50,966 nucleotides of DNA, from positions 1 through 50,966 of the forward strand of contig UCLB01000044.1 in assembly GCA_900473205.1 (NCBI GenBank), read 5' to 3'. A program made the position numbers and the translations under genes. Numbering within the stretch: position 1 is the first letter of the stretch; each line of letters begins with the position of its first letter. Below are positions 18,562 to 28,614 of this stretch, in pieces. This DNA is from Hyphomicrobiales bacterium (GTDB taxonomy: Bacteria; Pseudomonadota; Alphaproteobacteria; Rhizobiales; Rhizobiaceae). The notes under the pieces were generated by a model, which saw only the letters and a list, made by a program, of their open reading frames with translations, was not told the DNA's origin and ran no database searches.

Positions 18562-21500
18562 ATGGCACAGCTTTTCATAAAACGGCCGATCCTCGCCTGG
18601 GTTTTTGCGCTGTTCATTTCCATTGCGGGCCTCATTGCCCTGCCCTTCCTGCCGATTGCGCAGTATCCGAAGGTCGCGCCGCCGCAGCTGACGATCTCCA
18701 CCACCTATCCCGGCGCCTCGCCGCAGGATATCTATCAGGGCGTCACCCGGCTGATCGAAGACGAGCTGAACGGCGTCGAAGGACTGATGTATTTCGAGTC
18801 TACGTCAGATACGTCAGGTCAGGTCTCCATCAACGCCACCTTCCAGGCTGGCACCAACATCAATCAGGCCTCGGTCGATGTGCAGAACGCCATTCGCCGC
18901 GTTGAAGCCCGCCTGCCCTCCGCCGTTGCCGCACAGGGTGTGACCGTGGAAGAAGCCGCCTCAGGCTTCCTCATGTTCATAACGCTCACCTCCACCGATG
19001 GCACGATGGATGAGGTGGCGCTGGGCGATTACCTCAACCGAAACGTCCTTGGCGAATTGCGCCGTATCGAGGGTGTCGGTCGTGCCCAGCTGTTCTCGGC
19101 GCAGCGCGCCATGCGCGTGTGGATCGATGCCGACAAGCTCGTCGGCCTCAATCTTACCGCTGCCGATATCAACAGCGCCATTACCGCTCAGAACGCGCAG
19201 GTTGCCGCAGGCCAGATCGGCGCGGCCCCCAACCCTGTTACGCAGGATTTGACGGCCACCGTCCTCGTCAAAGGACAGCTGACCGATACGGAAGAATTCG
19301 GCAACATCGTGCTGCGCGCCAACCCGGATGGCAGCAGCGTGCGGCTGAAGGATGTTGCGCGTATCGAACTCGGCGCGGAGACCTATAACTTCTCCAGCCG
19401 TCTGAACGGTCAGGCCAGTGCCGCCGTCGGTATTCAGCTTTCCTCTACTGGCAACGCTGTGGCCACCTCCAAGGCTGTCTCGGCCAAGCTTGAGGAATTG
19501 TCGCGCTTCTTCCCGAGCGGCGTTGCCTATTCCGTTCCTTACGACACCAGCCCCTTCGTCTCCGCCTCCATCGAAAAGGTGGTCAGCACGCTGATCGAAG
19601 CCGTCGTTCTCGTCTTCGTGGTGATGTTCGTCTTCCTGCAGAATTTCCGTTACACGGTCATTCCCACCCTTGTCGTACCGGTGGCCTTGCTCGGCACCTG
19701 CGCGGTCATGTATGCCACCGGCTTTTCCATCAACGTGCTGACCATGTTCGCCATGGTGCTCGCCATCGGTATTCTGGTGGATGATGCGATCGTCGTTGTG
19801 GAAAATGTCGAGCGCATCATGGCCGAGGAAGGCTTGTCGCCGAAGGCGGCCACGCAAAAAGCCATGACACAGATCACCGGCGCCATTCTCGGCATCACGC
19901 TGGTTCTGGCCTGCGTGTTCATTCCCATGGCCTTCTTCCCCGGCTCGACGGGTATCATCTACCGCCAGTTCAGCTTGACCATGGTCGTGTCGATCCTGTT
20001 CTCCGCCTTCCTGGCGCTATCGCTGACACCTGCCCTTTGCGCCACCTTCCTCAAGCCCATCAAGAAAGGGCATCACGAAAAAGGTGGCCTTGGCGGCTGG
20101 TTCAACCGCAAATTCGACGGTCTGACCCATGGCTACACCAAGGCAGCCACCGGCGGCGCGCGCCGTGCGGGCCGGATGATGGTGATCTATCTCGCTCTCG
20201 TTGCGGGCCTCGGCTATCTCTTCGTCAGCCTGCCAAGCGCTTTCGTGCCGGATGAAGACCAGGGCTTCCTGATCGTCGATATTCAGGGACCACCGGAAGC
20301 CAGTGCCAACCGCACGACCGCGTCCATTCAGCAGATCGAAAAGATTTTCGCCGCTGAACCTTCGGTCAAGGATGTCGTCGCCATTCAGGGCTTCAGCTTC
20401 TCCGGCAACGGTGCCAATGCGGCTCTCGCCTTCGTCACCCTGAAGGACTGGAGCGAGCGCGGTGCCGATAATTCGGCACAGGATATCGCCAATCGCGCCA
20501 ATATGAAGCTTTTCGGCCTGAAAGACGCGACCACCTTCGCCCTTTCGCCACCGCCCATCGAAGGCTTCGGCACATCCGGTGGTTTCAGCTTCCGCCTTCA
20601 GGATCGTAACGGCATCGGCCAGGCAGCTCTGTCTGCAGCGGCTGGTGAGCTGATGCAGAAGGCAAGCAAGAGCCCCATTCTCGCAGGCATGCGTATCGAA
20701 GGCCTGCCGGATGCTGCGCAGATCCTGCTGGTCATCGACCGCGAGAAGGCCAACACCTTCGGCATCACCTTTGCCGATATCAACAACACCATCACCGCCA
20801 ATCTGGGTTCGTCCTACATCAACGACTTCCCCAATTCGGGCCGCATGCAGCGGGTCATCGTGCAGGCGCAGGACCGCGACCGTCTTCAGGTCGAAGATCT
20901 GATGAAGCTCAACGTGCGCAATTCCAGTGGCGGCATGGTGCCTCTCAGCTCCTTCGCCATCGCACAGTGGCAGAAGGGCTCGCCGCAGATCGTCGGCTAT
21001 AATGGTTACCCGACCATCCGTATCGCCGGTTCACCGGCCCCCGGCAATTCCACGGGCGCTGCCATTGCCGAAATGGAAAAGCTCGCCTCGGAGCTTCCCG
21101 GCGGCATCGGTTATGAGTGGACCGGTCAGGCGCTGGAAGAAATCAAGTCGGGCACACAGGCGCCCTTCCTTTTCGGCCTCAGCATTCTCTTCGTGTTCCT
21201 GCTGCTGGCAGGTCTCTATGAGAGCTGGTCTATCCCGCTTGCTGTGATGCTGGTCGTGCCGCTCGGCATCATCGGCTCGGTGCTTGCGGTCATATTGCGA
21301 GATATGCCCAACGACATCTACTTCAAGGTGGGCCTGATCGCGATTATCGGTCTATCGGCCAAGAACGCGATCCTGATCGTGGAATTTGCCAAGGACTATT
21401 ATGCGGAAGGCAAATCCCTGCTGGATTCCGCCGTGGAAGCCGCCCGCGTACGTTTCCGCCCGATCATCATGACCTCGCTCGCCTTCACGCTCGGCGTGGT

Positions 21501-21699
21501 GCCGCTTGCCATCGCAACCGGTCCCAGCGCCGCCAGCCAGAACGCCATCGGCACCGGCGTTCTCGGCGGCATGGTCTCGGCCACCATCCTTGCCGTCTTC
21601 TTCGTCCCGGCCTTCTTCGTCTTCGTCCTCACCTTGATGCGAACGAAAAGGCCCGTGGAAGACCCGGCACCGGATGAGCCCAAACCTGCTCAGCCCTAA
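18562..21699 (+). CDS. RND multidrug efflux pump, HAE-1 family (AcrB-like)
   Basis: 1045 residues from ATG 18562, with AAGG 7 bases upstream. The N-terminus MAQLFIKRPILAWVFALFIS is the family hallmark. The two large periplasmic loops follow helices 1 and 7. The proton-relay aspartates lie in helix 4 (GILVDDAIVVVENVER, about residue 406). The conserved GLSAKNAILIVEFAKDYYAE lies in helix 10-11, and RFRPIIMTSLAFTLGVVPLA near the end. It exports hydrophobic or amphiphilic compounds by proton antiport. No outer-membrane factor gene follows, so a TolC protein from elsewhere is needed. Transcription ends at the hairpin 9 bases past the stop codon. Confidence 0.97.
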   Translation: MAQLFIKRPILAWVFALFISIAGLIALPFLPIAQYPKVAPPQLTISTTYPGASPQDIYQGVTRLIEDELNGVEGLMYFESTSDTSGQVSINATFQAGTNINQASVDVQNAIRRVEARLPSAVAAQGVTVEEAASGFLMFITLTSTDGTMDEVALGDYLNRNVLGELRRIEGVGRAQLFSAQRAMRVWIDADKLVGLNLTAADINSAITAQNAQVAAGQIGAAPNPVTQDLTATVLVKGQLTDTEEFGNIVLRANPDGSSVRLKDVARIELGAETYNFSSRLNGQASAAVGIQLSSTGNAVATSKAVSAKLEELSRFFPSGVAYSVPYDTSPFVSASIEKVVSTLIEAVVLVFVVMFVFLQNFRYTVIPTLVVPVALLGTCAVMYATGFSINVLTMFAMVLAIGILVDDAIVVVENVERIMAEEGLSPKAATQKAMTQITGAILGITLVLACVFIPMAFFPGSTGIIYRQFSLTMVVSILFSAFLALSLTPALCATFLKPIKKGHHEKGGLGGWFNRKFDGLTHGYTKAATGGARRAGRMMVIYLALVAGLGYLFVSLPSAFVPDEDQGFLIVDIQGPPEASANRTTASIQQIEKIFAAEPSVKDVVAIQGFSFSGNGANAALAFVTLKDWSERGADNSAQDIANRANMKLFGLKDATTFALSPPPIEGFGTSGGFSFRLQDRNGIGQAALSAAAGELMQKASKSPILAGMRIEGLPDAAQILLVIDREKANTFGITFADINNTITANLGSSYINDFPNSGRMQRVIVQAQDRDRLQVEDLMKLNVRNSSGGMVPLSSFAIAQWQKGSPQIVGYNGYPTIRIAGSPAPGNSTGAAIAEMEKLASELPGGIGYEWTGQALEEIKSGTQAPFLFGLSILFVFLLLAGLYESWSIPLAVMLVVPLGIIGSVLAVILRDMPNDIYFKVGLIAIIGLSAKNAILIVEFAKDYYAEGKSLLDSAVEAARVRFRPIIMTSLAFTLGVVPLAIATGPSAASQNAIGTGVLGGMVSATILAVFFVPAFFVFVLTLMRTKRPVEDPAPDEPKPAQP

Positions 21700-21707
21700 T
21701 CAGAAAC

Positions 21708-21740
21708 AGAAACGCCGCAGACATCGTCTGCGGCGTTTCT
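21708..21740. terminator. rho-independent terminator between the RND pump and the convergent small gene
   Basis: A perfect 15-base-pair stem (AGAAACGCCGCAGAC with GTCTGCGGCGTTTCT) with a three-base loop lies 9 bases after the RND stop. It has T-rich sequence within the descending arm. It can serve both this operon and the convergent gene ending at 21765. Confidence 0.85.
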
Positions 21741-21764
21741 GCATGGGGAGGAAAATGAAAGCGA

Positions 21765-22085
21765 TCAGCAATCCCGGCCGCTGGAATAACCATCGACGAT
21801 GCAGACCGAACCCGGCATGGGCTGGGTGATGCTGCGGCGGATGCTGTAGGATTTCTTGGGCTGTTCCACGCGGTGGATCGAGCCGGTGCTGATCATATCG
21901 AAACTATCGGGCACCTGCGCGAAACGCGAAGGCGGCATTTTACCGGCCAGCATCGGGGTGACGATGAGAGAAAGAGCAATGGCCACCATACCGAACAGCA
22001 GCGCGACGTTCAAAACGCCGATCCTGCGTGATTTCTCGGAATAGGATTGGCGATCCTCGACTGTTTTCCAGAAATCTTCGTTCAT
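21765..22085 (-). CDS. small single-span membrane protein, unknown function
   Basis: 106 residues from ATG 22085. The N-terminal 23 residues are charged (MNEDFWKTVEDRQSYSEKSR). One membrane helix follows (GVLNVALLFGMVAIALSLIV), and then a soluble tail of about 60 residues with a polar, Ser/Pro-rich composition ending in a Cys (PMPGSVCIVDGYSSGRDC). No known domain is recognised. The layout suggests a bitopic inner-membrane protein with its tail in the periplasm. The good codon texture, and a place between mutT and a shared terminator, support a real gene. Function is not inferable. Confidence 0.75.
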   Translation of the reverse strand: MNEDFWKTVEDRQSYSEKSRRIGVLNVALLFGMVAIALSLIVTPMLAGKMPPSRFAQVPDSFDMISTGSIHRVEQPKKSYSIRRSITQPMPGSVCIVDGYSSGRDC

Positions 22086-22229
22086 ATCAGGCCTCGCTAC
22101 GCGCCATTTACCAATTATTCAGCCTCTGAATTTGCCAGAGGGTGCTAAACGAAAGGTTAATGGCGGCCCGTTTTGGCACGCACGAAGATGTGTAAGTCCC
22201 TTCTTCACAGGATTATTTTAAAAAAGCCT

Positions 22230-22643
22230 TTACAATAAGTCCTGAAGATAAGGGATCAGCGGCTCATCGGCGGGCGGCATGGGATAATCCCGTAGCGCCT
22301 GCGGCTTCACCCACTTGATGGCCTGACCTTCCGCCCCGCGCGGAATGCCTTCGTAACGACGGCAAACGTAAAGCGGCATCAGAAGATGGAATGTCTCATA
22401 GGTATGGCTGGCGAAGGTCAGCGGAGCAAGACAAGCGACCTTGGTCTTGATGCCAAGCTCTTCTTCCAATTCCCGGATCAGCGTTTCCTCGGGCGTTTCG
22501 CCGCTCTCCACCTTGCCGCCGGGAAATTCCCACAGCCCGGCCAGCGACTTGCCCTCAGGACGCTGCGCCAGAAGAATGCGACCATCCTGATCGATCAGGG
22601 CGCATGCTGCAACGAGCAGTATCTTTCTGCCAGTTTCGGCCAT
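22230..22643 (-). CDS. mutT: 8-oxo-dGTP diphosphatase (Nudix hydrolase MutT)
   Basis: 137 residues from ATG 22643, sharing one base with the stop codon of the upstream acetyltransferase (TGATG). The Nudix box is complete: GGKVESGETPEETLIRELEE followed by ELGI (about residues 42-65), with the catalytic glutamates in REXXEE. ALIDQDGRILLAQRPEGKSL and LWEFPGG are typical of MutT. It hydrolyses oxidised guanine nucleotides to prevent A:T to C:G mutations. It is the last gene of a leftward run starting at argJ or earlier. Confidence 0.94.
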   Translation of the reverse strand: MAETGRKILLVAACALIDQDGRILLAQRPEGKSLAGLWEFPGGKVESGETPEETLIRELEEELGIKTKVACLAPLTFASHTYETFHLLMPLYVCRRYEGIPRGAEGQAIKWVKPQALRDYPMPPADEPLIPYLQDLL

Positions 22644-23428
22644 CAGGCTGCGTCCTTGCGCCAGTAGCGATAGGTATAGGCCGTGGTGAAACCGAATTTT
22701 TCGTAGAGCTTGATCGCCGGAAGATTGGTGGAGACGACCTGAAGCCAGGCGGTCTTTGCGCCGCTGATCCGTGCCCAGCGCAGCGCCGAGGTCAGAATTT
22801 GCGAACCCGTTCCCTGCCGTCTGATCTCGGCAGCCACATCAAGCGACAGAATACCGGCAAGATCATTATCCTGCACGCAGATCACCGTCGCCTGCGGCTC
22901 GCCTTCCACCTCTTCCTTGGTGAAGAGACCGAGCGTCGGCTTGATGGAGCTGACGATTTCCGCAATGGCAGACCGCAAAGACGGATCGTCCCCGCTCACC
23001 TTCAGGCTCGCCTCGACAAAGCGGCCAATATCGTGGCTGGGCAGGTGTGCCAGGGTTTCCGGCAGTTCGGCGGAAGCGATATCGGCGGTCATCACATCGA
23101 CCTCCTCAAACACTGTCCAGCCGTCGTTGAAAAGATGCTCGCGCAACTGCGGCGGCATCAGCGTCGTTTCGCGCACGATCAGCGGACGTCCGAAGTCTTC
23201 AAAACGCTTGCGCGCCTTTTCGAGACGAACATCGCAATTGCCATAATCCGATGGATCGAGCGGCACAACGCAATTGATGCGCTTCGACGGATGCGAACCG
23301 GTCAGCCGGATTTGCCAGCTGCCGTCATAGATCACGGACGAAGCAGGCCAAGCCCGGAAGCTGACGGCTTCCAGACGGCGCACGAGGGGAAGGTTGACGG
23401 GCACACTGCGCATATCGAGAGACCCCAC
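22643..23428 (-). CDS. GNAT-family N-acetyltransferase
   Basis: 261 residues if the GTG at 23428 is used (GGAG about 8 bases upstream, overlapping the argJ stop region). An ATG at 23413 (MRSVPVNLPLVRRLE) is the alternative. The N-terminal half is less conserved. The C-terminal half is a GNAT fold with the acetyl-CoA loop RRQGTGSQIL (about residue 212) and the terminal NLPAIKLYEKFGFTTAYTYRYW. The substrate is unknown. The gene is three bases downstream of argJ and overlaps mutT. This order is common in rhizobia. Confidence 0.9.
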   Translation of the reverse strand: MGSLDMRSVPVNLPLVRRLEAVSFRAWPASSVIYDGSWQIRLTGSHPSKRINCVVPLDPSDYGNCDVRLEKARKRFEDFGRPLIVRETTLMPPQLREHLFNDGWTVFEEVDVMTADIASAELPETLAHLPSHDIGRFVEASLKVSGDDPSLRSAIAEIVSSIKPTLGLFTKEEVEGEPQATVICVQDNDLAGILSLDVAAEIRRQGTGSQILTSALRWARISGAKTAWLQVVSTNLPAIKLYEKFGFTTAYTYRYWRKDAA

Positions 23429-23431
23429 CGA

Positions 23432-24673
23432 TCAGCTCCGGTAGTCGCCGTTGATCTCGACATACTCCTTGGTCAGATCGCAGGTCCATACGGTGGCGGT
23501 GCCATCGCCGAGACCAATATCGACCTTGACCGGAATATCCTCGTTCTTCATCACGGCGCTGGCTTCTGCTTCGGAGTACGCCGGGTCGCGTTCGCCATTC
23601 ACAGCCACGCGGACATTGCCGAACCAGATGGCAAGGCGGTCGCGGTCTGCCAGTTCACCGGACTTGCCCACGGCCATGACGACACGGCCCCAATTGGCGT
23701 CCTCACCGGCAACGGCCGTCTTCACCAGCGGAGAGTTGGCGATGGAGAGCGCAATCTTTTTCGCAGCCGCATCGCTTTCTGCGCCCGTCACGGTGATTTC
23801 CACCATCTTGCGCGCGCCTTCGCCATCGCGAACGACCTGCAACGCGAGGTCTTTCAACAGGGCATTCAAGGCAGCACGGAAAGAAGCAAGCTTCGGGTCT
23901 TCAGCGCTTTCAATGCGCGCCTGGCCGTCTGCACTGGCGGCACCGGTCGCAAACAGCATCAGCGTATCGGATGTGGACGTGTCGCTATCGACAGTTACCG
24001 AATTGAACGTCGGGCCAACGCCTGCCGCCAGCAAGGACTGCAAGGCGGGTGCGGCAATATCCGCATCGGTCACCACGAAGGACAACATCGTTGCCATGTC
24101 AGGCGCAATCATGCCAGCGCCCTTGGCAATGCCGTTGATGGTGACGGTGACGCCGCCGATTTCGGCGGTGCGGGTCGCGACCTTCGGATAGGTATCCGTG
24201 GTCATGATCGCCTTGGCGGCTTCCTGCCAGAAATCGCCCTGGGCATCCGTATTCATCTGGCCGAGAACGCCCGCAAACTTCGTGGCGTCCAGCGGCTCAC
24301 CGATGACGCCGGTGGAGGCGAGGAAAACTTCGCTTGTCGAACAGCCCACGGCTTCAGCCGCAGACTTGCCGGTCAGTTCGGTCGCGGCCTTACCTTTAAC
24401 GCCTGTAAAGGCATTGGCATTGCCGGAATTGACGACCACCGCGCGGGCAACGCCGCCTGCCAGATTGGCGCGGCAGAAATCCACCGGGGCGGATGGGCAT
24501 CGTGATTTCGTGAACACGCCTGCAACGCTGGCAGGCTTGTCAAACACCATCAGCAGAACATCGGTGCGGTTCTTGTACTTGATACCGGCGGCAGCCGTTG
24601 CCATGCGCACACCGCGAAGGGCAGGCATGTCAGGATAGGATTTCGGGGCAAGCGGAGAAACGGCAGCGGACAT
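23432..24673 (-). CDS. argJ: bifunctional glutamate N-acetyltransferase / ornithine acetyltransferase
   Basis: 413 residues from ATG 24673 ([20 protein letters not shown]). Upstream in-frame codons are rejected because AGG precedes this ATG at a usable distance and homology begins here. The self-cleavage site is [12 protein letters not shown], where the Thr becomes the N-terminal nucleophile of the beta chain. Supporting motifs are [25 protein letters not shown] and [15 protein letters not shown]. It carries out the acetyl-recycling step of arginine biosynthesis and can also acetylate glutamate. The C-terminus [16 protein letters not shown] is canonical. Confidence 0.97.
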   Translation of the reverse strand: MSAAVSPLAPKSYPDMPALRGVRMATAAAGIKYKNRTDVLLMVFDKPASVAGVFTKSRCPSAPVDFCRANLAGGVARAVVVNSGNANAFTGVKGKAATELTGKSAAEAVGCSTSEVFLASTGVIGEPLDATKFAGVLGQMNTDAQGDFWQEAAKAIMTTDTYPKVATRTAEIGGVTVTINGIAKGAGMIAPDMATMLSFVVTDADIAAPALQSLLAAGVGPTFNSVTVDSDTSTSDTLMLFATGAASADGQARIESAEDPKLASFRAALNALLKDLALQVVRDGEGARKMVEITVTGAESDAAAKKIALSIANSPLVKTAVAGEDANWGRVVMAVGKSGELADRDRLAIWFGNVRVAVNGERDPAYSEAEASAVMKNEDIPVKVDIGLGDGTATVWTCDLTKEYVEINGDYRS

Positions 24674-24752
24674 TGCGATGGAACCTGCATTTTTCGTGAA
24701 GAGATGAAATGAAACAGGGCGGCTCATCGCCGCCCCGCATAGTGCCTAAGAC

Positions 24753-25619
24753 TTACTGCTGCGCAGGCGCATCGGCCTGCTGCTTGCTGGCGTCTTCATA
24801 ACCCTTGCGCAGCGTCTCGTCAGGAATGTCGATCTTCTGCTCGGCCTTGGCTTTCTCGATCAAAGCGACATACTTGTCGCGCATGACGAGCTGACGAACC
24901 TGTGCTTCGACCTGGTCGAATGCCGGTGGTGGAGCAACGCGCTTGTCTTCCAGCTTGATGACGTGGAAACCGAACTGCGACTTCACAGGCTCCTTGGTAT
25001 AGGCGCCCTTTTCAAGCTTGAACGCAGCTTCTTCGAATTCAGGAACCATGCGGCCCTTGCCGAACCAACCCAGATCGCCGCCGTCATCCTTGTTGGAATC
25101 GGTGGACTTTTCCTTGGCCAGTGCTGCGAAATCCTTGCCAGCGTCCAGCTGCTTGATCACATCCTTGGCTTCCTCTTCGGTCGCAACCAGAATGTGGGCC
25201 GCCTTGACTTCCTCTTCCTGTGGCAGAGCCGCGACTTCCTTGTCGTAGCGGGCCTTCACTTCAGCATCGGTCACGGCGTCCACAACGTGCTTGCGGAAGT
25301 AAGCATTGTGCAGCTCACGGTCGGAAATGAAAGCCAGACGCTTCTTGAAGTCTTCAGTCTTTTCCAGACCTTCGGCAGTGGCATCCTTCACCAGCAGCTT
25401 CACGTCGATGGCACCGGAGAGGGCCGCGACCTTCTTCTGTTCATCGGGAAGCTGGGCAAGCTGCGGATCGAGATTGCTCATGGCCAGGTCCAGTTCGGAC
25501 TGGCGGATTTCCAGATCGCCGACTTTCGCGACCACGGCGTCTTCCTGCGCGAAAGCGGGAAACTGAAGACCAAGCGTAGCCACGATGACAGCAGCCGCAA
25601 TTCTATTATAGCGCAACAT
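24753..25619 (-). CDS. periplasmic parvulin-type peptidyl-prolyl isomerase
   Basis: 288 residues from ATG 25619 (MLRYNRIAAAVIVATLGLQF). This start is preferred over one 66 bases upstream because of AAGG 7 bases before it. The signal peptide ends near AFA-QE. A SurA/PrsA-like N-terminal helical domain (about residues 25-130) is followed by the parvulin domain: VKAAHILVATEEEA, DDGGDLGWFGKGRMVPEFEE and KSQFGFHVIKLED. It probably helps fold exported proteins, which suits its divergent position next to secA. The tail is Gln/Ala-rich and low complexity. Confidence 0.93.
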   Translation of the reverse strand: MLRYNRIAAAVIVATLGLQFPAFAQEDAVVAKVGDLEIRQSELDLAMSNLDPQLAQLPDEQKKVAALSGAIDVKLLVKDATAEGLEKTEDFKKRLAFISDRELHNAYFRKHVVDAVTDAEVKARYDKEVAALPQEEEVKAAHILVATEEEAKDVIKQLDAGKDFAALAKEKSTDSNKDDGGDLGWFGKGRMVPEFEEAAFKLEKGAYTKEPVKSQFGFHVIKLEDKRVAPPPAFDQVEAQVRQLVMRDKYVALIEKAKAEQKIDIPDETLRKGYEDASKQQADAPAQQ

Positions 25620-25861
25620 ATTAAACCTTTCGGAGACAATGCCGGCTCCAGACGTGGTTTTCCGGCTGAAAAAACTTCCAAACACCGGAATGTGGCCATT
25701 CTGTAACGGGCAGAACCGTTGACATCATTTGCCCCCCCTCTTATCTGTCGCGTAACCTCGCGTCCAGATACGTTTCAGGGTCAAGTCTGTCATTTGTACT
25801 TTATTGCAGTGCCAGGCCGCCACGCCCCGGAAAAAACGGAATTTCAGAAAGGGCCACTAAG

Positions 25862-28576
25862 ATGGTCAGTCTCGGCGGAATAGCCCGCAAGTTGTTCGGT
25901 TCGGCAAATGAACGCCGTGTCCGCTCCTATCGCAGCAATATCAACGCCATCGGCGCACTCGAAGAGCAAATGAAGGCTCTTTCGAACGACGAGTTGGCAG
26001 CCAAGACGGTGGAGTTCCGCCAGCAGCTTGCCGAAGGACAGACGCTCGACAGCCTTCTGGTGCCGGCATTTGCCGTAGCGCGTGAAGCATCCCGCCGAGT
26101 CCTTGGCATGCGCCCCTTCGACGTTCAGTTGACCGGCGGCATGATTCTCCACTCCGGCGACATCTCGGAAATGAAGACGGGTGAAGGCAAGACGCTGGTG
26201 GCAACGCTGGCGGTTTACCTGAATGCGCTGGAAGGCAAGGGCGTTCACGTCGTTACCGTCAACGACTATCTCGCCCAGCGCGACGCCGCCACCATGGCAC
26301 GCCTTTACAGCTTCCTCGGCCTGACGACCGGTGTCATCGTGCACGGTCTGGACGATGACCAGCGTCGCGAGGCCTATGCCTGCGACATCACCTACGCCAC
26401 CAACAACGAACTCGGCTTCGATTATCTTCGCGATAACATGAAGTACGAAAAGTCGCAGATGGTGCAGCGTAGCCACCATTACGCCATCGTCGACGAAGTG
26501 GACTCCATTCTGGTGGATGAGGCGCGCACGCCGCTCATCATCTCCGGCCCACTGGACGACCGCTCGGAACTCTACAACACCATTGACGCCTTCATTCCGG
26601 TCCTGACACCGGAAGATTACGAGATCGATGAGAAGCAGCGTTCGGCCAACTTCTCCGAAGAAGGCACCGAAAAGCTGGAAAAACTGCTGCGTGATGCAGG
26701 TCTTCTCAAGGGCGAATCGCTCTACGACGTCGAAAACGTCGCCATCGTTCACCACATCAACAACGCGCTGAAGGCTCACAAGCTGTTCCAGCGTGACAAG
26801 GACTACATCGTCCGCAACGGCGAAATCGTCATCATTGATGAGTTCACTGGCCGCATGATGCCGGGCCGCCGTTATTCCGAAGGTCAGCATCAGGCGCTCG
26901 AAGCTAAGGAAAAGGTGCAGATTCAGCCGGAAAACCAGACGCTGTCTTCCGTTACCTTCCAGAACTATTTCCGCATGTACAAGAAGCTTGCGGGCATGAC
27001 CGGTACGGCATCGACCGAAGCCGAAGAATTCAACAACATCTACGGCCTCGACGTCATCGAAGTGCCGACCAACCTGCCGATCCAGCGTATCGACGAAGAC
27101 GACGAAGTTTACCGGACCGGCGAAGAGAAGTTCAAGGCGATCATCGAGGAGATCAAGGCTGCGCATGAGCGTAACCAGCCGGTTCTCGTCGGCACGACCT
27201 CGATTGAGAAGTCCGAACTTCTGGCCACCATGCTGCGCCAGACGGGCTTTGAAAACTTCCAGGTTCTGAACGCCCGTTATCACGAGCAGGAAGCCTATAT
27301 CGTATCGCAGGCCGGTGTGCCGGGTGCAGTCACCATCGCCACCAATATGGCCGGTCGTGGTACCGACATTCAGCTCGGCGGTAACGTCGATATGCGTCTC
27401 GAGCGTGAGCTCGAAGGCATGGCGCCGGGCGAAGAGCGTGATGCGCGCGAAAAGACGATCCGCGAAGAAATCAAGGTTCTGAAGGACAAGGCACTTGCTG
27501 CCGGTGGTCTGTTCGTCATCGCAACAGAACGTCACGAAAGCCGTCGTATCGATAACCAGCTACGTGGTCGTTCCGGCCGCCAGGGTGACCCGGGTCGTTC
27601 GAAGTTCTACCTGTCGCTTCAGGACGACCTGATGCGCATTTTCGGCTCCGACCGCATGGACTCAATGTTGCAAAAGCTCGGTCTGAAGGAAGGCGAAGCC
27701 ATCGTCCATCCATGGATCAACAAGGCCCTCGAGCGCGCTCAGAAGAAGGTCGAAGCCCGTAACTTCGAAACCCGTAAGAACCTTCTGAAATATGACGACG
27801 TCCTCAACGACCAACGCAAGGTCATCTTCGACCAGCGTCTGGAACTGATGGAGGCCGAAAATATCGGTGAAACCGCATCGGATATGCGCAACGAGGTCAT
27901 CGAAGTTCTCGTCGCAAAGCATGTTCCAGAAAACGCCTATGCCGAGCAGTGGGACATCGTCGGCCTCAAAGCCGCCGTTGAACAGGCGCTCAATCTCGAC
28001 CTGCCCGTTGATGAATGGGCGAAGGAAGAAGGCATTGCGGAAGACGATATTCTGCAGCGCATCACCGAAGCGGCAGACAAGGCCGTGGCTGAAAAGACCG
28101 AACGTTTCGGTCCAGAGGTCATGACTTACGTCGAGCGTTCGGTCATCCTCCAGACCATCGACCACCTGTGGCGCGAACACATCGTCAACCTCGACCACCT
28201 GCGTTCCGTCGTCGGTTTCCGCGGTTACGCCCAGCGCGATCCATTGCAGGAATACAAAGCCGAAGCCTTCGAACTGTTCCAGGCTCTTCTTGCCAACCTG
28301 CGTGAAGCGGTTACGGCCCAGTTGATGCGTGTTGAACTTGTGCGCGATCAGCCGCAGCCTGAACTTCCGGAAATGACCGCCCATCACCTCGACCCGCTGA
28401 CCGGCGAAGATGATTTCGCCCAGGCCGCTCAGGGCGAACCAGCTGTCTTCGTCCCACCGGAACAACGCGACCCTAACAACCCTGCCACTTGGGGCAAAAT
28501 CGGCCGCAACGAAGCCTGCCCATGCGGCTCCGGCAAAAAGTACAAACATTGCCACGGGATTTTCGAGCAGGCATAA
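25862..28576 (+). CDS. secA: preprotein translocase ATPase SecA
   Basis: 904 residues from ATG 25862. Nucleotide-binding motifs are [13 protein letters not shown] (about residue 106) and [20 protein letters not shown] (about residue 210). Further landmarks are [27 protein letters not shown] and the helical scaffold. The C-terminal zinc-binding segment [15 protein letters not shown] is intact, with the Cys-X-Cys and Cys-His pairs that bind SecB. It drives post-translational export through SecYEG. Full length for the family. An inverted repeat overlaps its stop codon. Confidence 0.99.
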   Translation: MVSLGGIARKLFGSANERRVRSYRSNINAIGALEEQMKALSNDELAAKTVEFRQQLAEGQTLDSLLVPAFAVAREASRRVLGMRPFDVQLTGGMILHSGDISEMKTGEGKTLVATLAVYLNALEGKGVHVVTVNDYLAQRDAATMARLYSFLGLTTGVIVHGLDDDQRREAYACDITYATNNELGFDYLRDNMKYEKSQMVQRSHHYAIVDEVDSILVDEARTPLIISGPLDDRSELYNTIDAFIPVLTPEDYEIDEKQRSANFSEEGTEKLEKLLRDAGLLKGESLYDVENVAIVHHINNALKAHKLFQRDKDYIVRNGEIVIIDEFTGRMMPGRRYSEGQHQALEAKEKVQIQPENQTLSSVTFQNYFRMYKKLAGMTGTASTEAEEFNNIYGLDVIEVPTNLPIQRIDEDDEVYRTGEEKFKAIIEEIKAAHERNQPVLVGTTSIEKSELLATMLRQTGFENFQVLNARYHEQEAYIVSQAGVPGAVTIATNMAGRGTDIQLGGNVDMRLERELEGMAPGEERDAREKTIREEIKVLKDKALAAGGLFVIATERHESRRIDNQLRGRSGRQGDPGRSKFYLSLQDDLMRIFGSDRMDSMLQKLGLKEGEAIVHPWINKALERAQKKVEARNFETRKNLLKYDDVLNDQRKVIFDQRLELMEAENIGETASDMRNEVIEVLVAKHVPENAYAEQWDIVGLKAAVEQALNLDLPVDEWAKEEGIAEDDILQRITEAADKAVAEKTERFGPEVMTYVERSVILQTIDHLWREHIVNLDHLRSVVGFRGYAQRDPLQEYKAEAFELFQALLANLREAVTAQLMRVELVRDQPQPELPEMTAHHLDPLTGEDDFAQAAQGEPAVFVPPEQRDPNNPATWGKIGRNEACPCGSGKKYKHCHGIFEQA

Positions 28577-28584
28577 GCCTGCTC
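28565..28584 (+). terminator. weak hairpin at the secA stop codon
   Basis: GAGCAGG and CCTGCTC can form a seven-base-pair stem around a six-base loop containing the secA TAA. No T-run follows, so it is at most a weak or rho-assisted terminator, or a transcript-end stabiliser before the next gene. Confidence 0.3.
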
Positions 28585-28614
28585 TAAGCTCATTTGGGGA
28601 TCATAGAGCAGACG

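Noticed and set aside
22604..24505. 633-codon plus-strand open frame opposite mutT, the acetyltransferase and argJ
   Set aside because: All three minus-strand genes are securely identified; the antisense frame has no start signal and no recognisable domain.
25844..27535. 563-codon open frame antisense to secA
   Set aside because: It lies wholly opposite a certain gene (secA), has no ribosome site and its translation matches no protein design. Long antisense frames are expected in high-GC genes.
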